Below, piece by piece: positions 6,718 through 10,943 of a DNA stretch of 10,943 nt; position 1 is the first letter of the stretch, and each line of letters starts with the position of its first letter. The notes beneath the pieces are model-generated. The model had not been told where the DNA came from and did not search any database. It saw nothing but the letters and a program-made list of their open reading frames with translations. The stretch lies in contig CABUDN010000085.1 of assembly GCA_902490355.1 (NCBI GenBank), positions 1 through 10,943 of the forward strand, in the 5' to 3' direction. The DNA is from an uncultured Oscillibacter sp. GTDB taxonomy: Bacteria > Bacillota > Clostridia > Oscillospirales > Oscillospiraceae. The position numbers and the translations under genes were made by a program.

Positions 6718-7081
6718 TTCAATGATGATGCTCCAAAGATCCATGGAGTATCTGTGGAGCAAACAGACCTGCATCCTGGATAATATCGCAAATGCGGAAA
6801 CGCCGGGATATCAAACCAAATACGCGACTTTTGAAGAGTCACTGCAACAAGCCATCCAATCCGCAGCACACGGCGGAGCTTCTCCTGCTTCCATGCGGGA
6901 GGCCATCGAGCAGACCCCTGTTGAGATCCGACAGGCGGAGGAGAGCACGCGATTGGACGGTAATGGTGTCAATGTCACAGAGCAGATGGTGGAACTCGTA
7001 CGGGAGGGCTATCAAATGCAGTATGTGATGAACGCCATGCGCAGTGACTTTTCTTTGCTTCGTACGGCAATTAACGGCTGA
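6698..7081 (+). CDS. flgB: Flagellar basal-body proximal rod protein FlgB
   Basis: FlgB is a proximal rod subunit assembled on the FliE/MS-ring base outside the cytoplasmic membrane. From ATG 6698 the protein has 127 residues, near the usual length for FlgB. It shows the N-terminal rod motif NIANAETPGY (residues 29-38) and the C-terminal helix beginning GNGVNVTEQMVEL and ending near LRTAING, both typical of the family. The start is uncertain: SD AAGGAG at 6677-6682 is 15 bases from this ATG. An in-frame ATG at 6566 would add 44 residues that do not resemble FlgB and has no SD; ATG 6722 would give 119 residues. Codons here are more A+T-rich than in flgC and later genes. It is the first gene of the operon, 16 bases before flgC. 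Confidence 0.9.
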   Translation: MERLASNSMMMLQRSMEYLWSKQTCILDNIANAETPGYQTKYATFEESLQQAIQSAAHGGASPASMREAIEQTPVEIRQAEESTRLDGNGVNVTEQMVELVREGYQMQYVMNAMRSDFSLLRTAING

Positions 7082-7097
7082 CAAGAGGTGCAGTAAG

Positions 7098-7544
7098 ATG
7101 GCATTTTTGAGTTCTTTGAATATTGTCGGCTCCGGACTCACCGCTCAGCAGCTGCGGTTGGATGTCATTTCGGAGAACATCACGAATCAGAACACCACCC
7201 GGACGGAAAACGGCGGCCCTTACCGCCGCAAGATGGTGGTGCTGGAGTCCCAGGAGGGACAGTCCGCTTTTGAAAAGGTCCTGGCCAAGGCCCGGGGAGA
7301 AGCAAGTCCCACAGCCGGCGGCGTGCGGGTTACGGAGATTGCCGAGGATCCGTCCGATTTCAAGCTGGTGTATGATCCCACCAATCCGGACGCCAACGCC
7401 CAGGGCTATGTGGAAATGCCCAATGTGGATCTGGTCAAGGAGATGGCCGATGCCATGTCCGCCTCCCAGGCATACTCCGCCAATGTGACGGCCTTCAACG
7501 TGCTCAAGCAGGTGGCGGCCAAGGGCCTGGAGATCGGCCAATAA
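7098..7544 (+). CDS. flgC: Flagellar basal-body proximal rod protein FlgC
   Basis: FlgC is a second proximal rod subunit that copolymerises with FlgB. The 148-residue product has the family's usual length. Residues 8-34 carry the rod/hook N-terminal signature (NIVGSGLTAQQLRLDVISEN, then ITNQNTT), and the C-terminal part has GYVEMPNVDLVKEMADAM and AFNVLKQVAAKGLEIG, typical of FlgC. ATG 7098 is chosen because AAGAGGTG (7083-7090) lies 7 bases upstream; an in-frame ATG at 7044 is inside flgB. The gene follows flgB by 16 bases and was surely cotranscribed with it. Confidence 0.96.
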   Translation: MAFLSSLNIVGSGLTAQQLRLDVISENITNQNTTRTENGGPYRRKMVVLESQEGQSAFEKVLAKARGEASPTAGGVRVTEIAEDPSDFKLVYDPTNPDANAQGYVEMPNVDLVKEMADAMSASQAYSANVTAFNVLKQVAAKGLEIGQ

Positions 7545-7550
7545 AGACGT

Positions 7551-7579
7551 AACGCCGCGGGCTTCTGGCCGGCGGCGTT
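7551..7579 (+). other. Hairpin in the flgC-fliE gap
   Basis: AACGCCGC (7551-7558) and GCGGCGTT (7572-7579) are perfect inverted arms; after one G-G mismatch, GGC (7560-7562) can pair with GCC (7568-7570), leaving loop TTCTG. Only three T residues are present at the 3' side (7578-7580), so it is a weak terminator at best. It fills most of the 57-base gap and may tune mRNA stability or partial termination between rod genes and fliE. Confidence 0.5.
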
Positions 7580-7601
7580 TGAGAGAAATGAGGAATGAGC
7601 C

Positions 7602-7904
7602 ATGATGGAATTGCAGCCTATTTCCCCCCTGCGGCCCCTGCAGGCGGAATCTGCCGGAGCTGTGGGGGAGACGAAGACCCAGCCGACGATGTTTGCGGAT
7701 ATCTTCCGTTCCATGGTCGACAACGTGCGCCAGACGGATGCGGCCAAAACCCAGGCGGAGTATGCCCTGGCTACCGGAGAGCTGGATAACCCGGCGGTGG
7801 CCACTGTGGCGGCCACGCAGGCGGAGCTGTCCCTCTCGCTTTTGGTGCAGATGCGCAACAAGGCGCTGGATGCTTATAGTGAATTGATGAGGATCAGCCT
7901 GTAA
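7602..7904 (+). CDS. fliE: Flagellar hook-basal body complex protein FliE
   Basis: FliE joins the MS ring to the rod and is among the first proteins exported. The 100-residue length is usual. The C-terminal half is diagnostic: FADIFRSMVDNV, then GELDNPAVATVAATQAELSL, and the closing VQMRNKALDAYSELMRISL, matching the family's Q-x-R-N-K-x-x-x-A-Y-x-E-x-M-R ending. The first 30 residues are variable, as is normal. ATG 7602 is 7 bases after GAGGA (7590-7594); the second codon is also ATG, so either may be used. fliF follows after 29 bases. Confidence 0.95.
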   Translation: MMELQPISPLRPLQAESAGAVGETKTQPTMFADIFRSMVDNVRQTDAAKTQAEYALATGELDNPAVATVAATQAELSLSLLVQMRNKALDAYSELMRISL

Positions 7905-7933
7905 TCTCCAGACGCTGATCCGGGAGACAACGT

Positions 7934-9511
7934 ATGAAGGATAAGGCAAAGCAGATTGCCGCGCAGGCAAAGCAGCGGTGGCAGGCAGCGCCCAGGAAAA
8001 TCAAGTTTCTGCTGGCGGGCTGCGTTTTGACGGTGGTTGTGGCAGCGGCGGTGATCGCCCTGGTTATGGCCAACCGCCCGTACACGGAGCTGTTTACCGA
8101 TCTGAATCAAAGCGATCAGGCGGCAATCCTCTCATATTTTTCAGACAATGGAATTACGGATTACCGGGTAGAGGGCAAGTCAATCCTGGTGCCGGAGGAC
8201 CAAAAGGCGTCGTTGATGGCACAGGTCCTGGTGGCGGGCTATCCCTCCTCCAGCTATGACTACGGTACGTATCTGGACCATGTGGGAAGCCTGACCACGG
8301 AAGCCGAGCGCAACCAGCTGGTACTTTACGACCTGCAGGATTACATGGCTGCGGTCATCTGCAACATGGACGGTGTGGAAAATGCCAGCGTGCTGCTCAC
8401 ACCCGGCGAGGACCACACCTATGTGCTGGACAGCGGCGCCCAGGTGGATGCCACCGCCGCCGTACAGGTGACCATGGAGGACGGCAAGACCCTGAATGAA
8501 AATCAGGTCCGGGCCATCCGCAGTCTGGTCAGCCACGGCTTGTCCGGACTGAATGTGGAAAACGTGGAGATTACCGATACGTACGGCAACACCTATTCCG
8601 CCGATTCGGACTTTACGGATGTACAGGATGCCTCCCAGCTCAAGCTGGAGCTGGAGGAGCAGTACAACAACCTGATCCGCACCCGGGTCATGCAGGTGCT
8701 GCTGCCCCTGTACGGGGCGGATAATGTGCGGGTGAGCGTCAACACGGTGGTGGATCTGGACCGCAGCTATACGGATTCCACGGACTACGCCCTGGAGCCC
8801 TGGGCCCAGGGGAAGGACGACGGGATCATCGGGACCCAGGTCTGGGACGACAGCATTGTCCGGGATGACGGACAAACCGCCGGCGGCGTGGCCGGAACGC
8901 AGTCCAACGCAGATCTCAACACCTATGTGGAAAACCAGGTCCAGCCCGACGGCACGGAATCGGCCGTCACGGCCTCCGGGCAGACAGACCGTCTGGTGGA
9001 TACCACCAAGCAGCAGGTCGAGCATGTGGCCGGATATATCTCCGATGTCATGGTATCCGTGACCATCAACCAGTCTGCTGCCGGCGATGCCTCTACGGCA
9101 GACCTATACAGCCATGTGGGACGGGCGGCAGGTATTTCCGCCGCGGACCAGCAGGAGAAAATCTCCATTCTGGTATCCCCGTTCTATACGGAGCAGTCGT
9201 CCATCCTGCCCACCACCGGCGTATCGCCGTGGGTGCTGTATGCGGCGCTGGGCGGCGTGATCGTATTTTTGCTGGTACTGCTGGCCGTGCTGCTGATCCG
9301 CGGCCGGATCTCCAAGCGGAAGGCGCAGCCGCAGCCGGCCGCCGCTGCCGCGGAGATTCCCCAGCCGGTCCAGCAGCAGGCCGATATTATGGAAATGCAG
9401 ACCGAGCGGAGCATGGAGCTGCGCCAGGATATCCGCAAGTTCTCGGAAGAGAATCCGGAGATCGCGGCGCAGATGGTGCGCAACTGGCTGCGGGAGGGTG
9501 AGTCGAAATGA
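7934..9511 (+). CDS. fliF: Flagellar MS-ring protein FliF
   Basis: FliF forms the MS ring in the cytoplasmic membrane, on which rod and rotor are built. The 525-residue protein has the expected layout: a basic, helical N-terminus, membrane segment 1 at about 25-45 (FLLAGCVLTVVVAAAVIALV), the periplasm-side YscJ/FliF ring-building domains from about 48 (PYTELFTDLNQSDQAAILSY), a conserved stretch near 194-220 (AIRSLVSHGLSGLNVENVEI), membrane segment 2 at about 433-457, and a cytoplasmic tail. The final residues (ENPEIAAQMVRNWLREG) match the FliG-binding peptide. ATG 7934 follows GGGAGA (7922-7927) by 6 bases. The stop overlaps the fliG start as ATGA, indicating translational coupling of two proteins that assemble in about equal numbers. 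Confidence 0.98.
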   Translation: MKDKAKQIAAQAKQRWQAAPRKIKFLLAGCVLTVVVAAAVIALVMANRPYTELFTDLNQSDQAAILSYFSDNGITDYRVEGKSILVPEDQKASLMAQVLVAGYPSSSYDYGTYLDHVGSLTTEAERNQLVLYDLQDYMAAVICNMDGVENASVLLTPGEDHTYVLDSGAQVDATAAVQVTMEDGKTLNENQVRAIRSLVSHGLSGLNVENVEITDTYGNTYSADSDFTDVQDASQLKLELEEQYNNLIRTRVMQVLLPLYGADNVRVSVNTVVDLDRSYTDSTDYALEPWAQGKDDGIIGTQVWDDSIVRDDGQTAGGVAGTQSNADLNTYVENQVQPDGTESAVTASGQTDRLVDTTKQQVEHVAGYISDVMVSVTINQSAAGDASTADLYSHVGRAAGISAADQQEKISILVSPFYTEQSSILPTTGVSPWVLYAALGGVIVFLLVLLAVLLIRGRISKRKAQPQPAAAAAEIPQPVQQQADIMEMQTERSMELRQDIRKFSEENPEIAAQMVRNWLREGESK

Positions 9512-10575
9512 GCGATACGGCAAAGACAGCTGCCCCGCAGGCAGCAGCTGCGGAGGCGCCGCCTGCGGCGCCCCGGCGGGAGCTGACCCGCCAGCAGAAG
9601 GCGGCCGCCATCATCGTCTCCCTGGGAACGGAAAAAGCCTCCCGGCTCTATCAGTACATGGATCCGGAGGACGTGGAGCAGATCACCCTGGAAGTGGCCA
9701 AGCTGGGCCATCTGGATTCCGCCACCACGGAGGAGGTGCTCAACGAGTACTACCAGATGTGCCTGACCAACAAGGCGGTCACCGAAGGCGGTCTGGAGTA
9801 TGCCCGGGCGGTGCTGGAGCGGGCCTTCGGAACCCAGACGGCCAACCAGCTGCTGGAGAAGGTCACCAAGTCCCTGAAAAACCGGGAGTTTGCCTTCCTC
9901 AACAAGGCGGACGAGAAATCCCTGTATGCGGCGCTGCAGCATGAGCGTCCCCAGACCATTGCTCTGGTGCTCTCGTATGTGGACCCGGAAAAATCCGCCG
10001 CCGTCATCGACGAGCTGGACCCGGAACGGCAGGTGAAGGTGGTGGAGAACATCGCCAACATGGAAAGCGCGTCCCCTGCCGCGGTGAAAATCGTGGAAGC
10101 GGAGATGGAAAAGCGCTTTTCCAGCATCGTCACCACCAACAACGTCAAAGTGGGCGGTGTGGATTATGTGGCCAGCGTAATGAACAATCTGGACCGGGCC
10201 AGCGAGAAGAGCATCTTCGACCGGCTCTCCGCCCACAACGAGGAACTGGCCGACGAGATCCGCAAGCGGATGTTCGTCTTCGAGGATATCGTGACCATGG
10301 ACGACCGCTCCGTGCAGCGCTTTGTGCGTGAGTGCGATCCCAAGGATCTGGTACTGGCCCTCAAGGGCGCCAACCACGATGTGGCCAACAAGATCTTCAC
10401 CAATGTCTCTTCGCGTATGGCCCAGAGCATCCGGGACGATCTGGAAGTCACCGTCAACGTCCGGATGCGGGACGTGGAGGCGGCCCAGCAGCGCATTGTG
10501 GGCATCATCCGGGATCTGGAGGAGAAGAACGAGCTGATCATCCTCAAGGGCGGAAAGGACGATATCATTGCCTAA
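9508..10575 (+). CDS. fliG: Flagellar motor switch/rotor protein FliG
   Basis: FliG sits under the MS ring, transmits torque from the stators and links to the FliM/FliN C ring. The 355-residue product has the family's three parts: FliG-N beginning LTRQQKAAAIIVSLG at about 26, the middle domain with HERPQTIAL (145-153, a variant of the EHPQTIA motif), and the C-terminal domain with MFVF at 255-258, then DDRSVQRFVRE and DLVLALKGA, the region bearing the charged torque residues. It is longer than the usual 330-340 residues because of an Ala/Pro-rich N-terminal extension (residues 1-25). ATG 9508 overlaps the fliF stop by 4 bases and has GGAGG (9493-9497) 10 bases upstream, inside fliF. The next gene, fliH, overlaps its end by 8 bases. 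Confidence 0.98.
   Translation: MSDTAKTAAPQAAAAEAPPAAPRRELTRQQKAAAIIVSLGTEKASRLYQYMDPEDVEQITLEVAKLGHLDSATTEEVLNEYYQMCLTNKAVTEGGLEYARAVLERAFGTQTANQLLEKVTKSLKNREFAFLNKADEKSLYAALQHERPQTIALVLSYVDPEKSAAVIDELDPERQVKVVENIANMESASPAAVKIVEAEMEKRFSSIVTTNNVKVGGVDYVASVMNNLDRASEKSIFDRLSAHNEELADEIRKRMFVFEDIVTMDDRSVQRFVRECDPKDLVLALKGANHDVANKIFTNVSSRMAQSIRDDLEVTVNVRMRDVEAAQQRIVGIIRDLEEKNELIILKGGKDDIIA
10554..10570 (+). promoter_or_regulatory. SD and TTG start codon of fliH inside fliG
   Basis: AAAGGA (10554-10559) lies 8 bases before TTG (10568-10570), both within the end of fliG. No ATG is available near the start of the downstream frame, so this pair decides the fliH start. The predicted N-terminus PNILKHF resembles the short conserved start (S-x-V-I-K) of FliH proteins. 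Confidence 0.7.
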
Positions 10576-10943
10576 CATACTCAAGCATTTTTTGGGGCCG
10601 GTCAGCGACTTCGTCTTCCCCGAGGCACAGGACCTTCCGGTGGACGACGAGCCGGAAGACCAGCCGCCGGAACCGGCGCCCTCCGATTTGCAGGCGCCCC
10701 CGGCCGATGAGGAAGTGCAGGACAGTCCCGGCGAGGACATACGGGAGGAGCCGGGCGCGGACCCCGGTGCCGGAGCGGCTGCCCTGTTCTCCTACGCCCG
10801 GGTGCAGGCCGACGAAATCCTGGCCCAGGCCCGCCGGGAAGGGGAAGCCCTGCTGGAGCAGGCCAGGGCCCAGGCCCAGCAGGAGGCCCAGGACGTGCGG
10901 GAAGCGGCCCGGCAGGAGGGCTACCGTCAGGGCTATGAAGACG
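10568..10943 (+). CDS. fliH: Flagellar assembly protein FliH, 3'-truncated
   Basis: FliH binds and regulates the export ATPase FliI and docks it to the C ring. The frame stays open from TTG 10568 to the right edge (125 codons) and continues outside. Visible parts are a short N-terminus (PNILKHFLGPVSDF), an acidic, Pro-rich linker at about 18-70, and from about 77 a charged helix rich in Ala, Gln, Glu and Arg (EILAQARREGEALLEQARAQ) predicted to form a coiled coil, ending with EGYRQGYED, the start of the Gly/Tyr repeat typical of FliH. The assignment rests on this pattern plus position directly after fliG, where Firmicutes operons carry fliH before fliI. It overlaps fliG by 8 bases. FliH is poorly conserved, so the sequence alone would give only moderate confidence. 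Confidence 0.88.
   Translation, partial: MPNILKHFLGPVSDFVFPEAQDLPVDDEPEDQPPEPAPSDLQAPPADEEVQDSPGEDIREEPGADPGAGAAALFSYARVQADEILAQARREGEALLEQARAQAQQEAQDVREAARQEGYRQGYED

Noticed and set aside
3309..10740. Long open frames on the minus strand, such as 3309-4334, 4974-6245, 7071-7970, 8180-9025 and 9184-10740
   Set aside because: They lie opposite well-supported + strand genes, have low-complexity His/Gly/Arg-rich translations, and match no recognisable family; they are shadows of G+C-rich coding DNA.

Overview
The window looks like chromosome of a flagellated, G+C-rich member of the Clostridia, most likely Oscillospirales/Oscillospiraceae. This is inferred from three things seen in the sequence: a large signal-peptide protein ending in three S-layer homology (SLH) domains, as in Gram-positive-type envelopes; the flagellar gene order flgB-flgC-fliE-fliF-fliG-fliH, typical of the Firmicutes fla/che operon; and strong Shine-Dalgarno (SD) sites. 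All convincing genes are on the + strand. No RNA genes, insertion sequences, CRISPR arrays or phage genes were seen.

Bases 1-6134 hold two large envelope genes. The first is cut by the left edge and encodes at least 921 residues of Ig-like/fibronectin-like modules with no anchor at its C-terminus. It is followed by a G+C-rich hairpin with a poor U-tract. The second encodes a 1087-residue secreted protein: signal peptide, about three Big_2-like Ig domains, five tandem copies of a roughly 115-residue repeat, and three SLH domains that should hold it on the cell-wall polymer. A strong intrinsic terminator at 6165-6204 ends this unit.

Bases 6205-6697 form an A+T-rich regulatory region without a clear gene. 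It holds a good housekeeping-type promoter (TTGCAA, 17 bases, TACAAT), a 9-base inverted repeat flanking the -10 box and predicted start site, a 10-base direct repeat with one copy on the -35 box, a short palindrome upstream, and a leader of about 140 bases. That leader may contain a 27-codon upstream ORF and an RNA fold around the flgB ribosome binding site.

Bases 6698-10943 are the start of a flagellar basal-body operon: proximal rod proteins FlgB and FlgC, the rod/MS-ring adaptor FliE, the MS-ring protein FliF, the rotor/switch protein FliG, and the N-terminal third to half of the export-ATPase regulator FliH, which continues past the right edge. The genes are tightly packed: 16, 57 and 29 bases apart, then overlaps of 4 and 8 bases, which suggests translational coupling of fliF-fliG-fliH. 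Together they build the inner-membrane base of the flagellum, the rod seed and the rotor, and begin the export apparatus.

The flagellar genes are ordinary family members. The less familiar parts are the tandem repeat of the SLH protein and the layered control region before flgB. I do not see strong evidence for a wholly new system.
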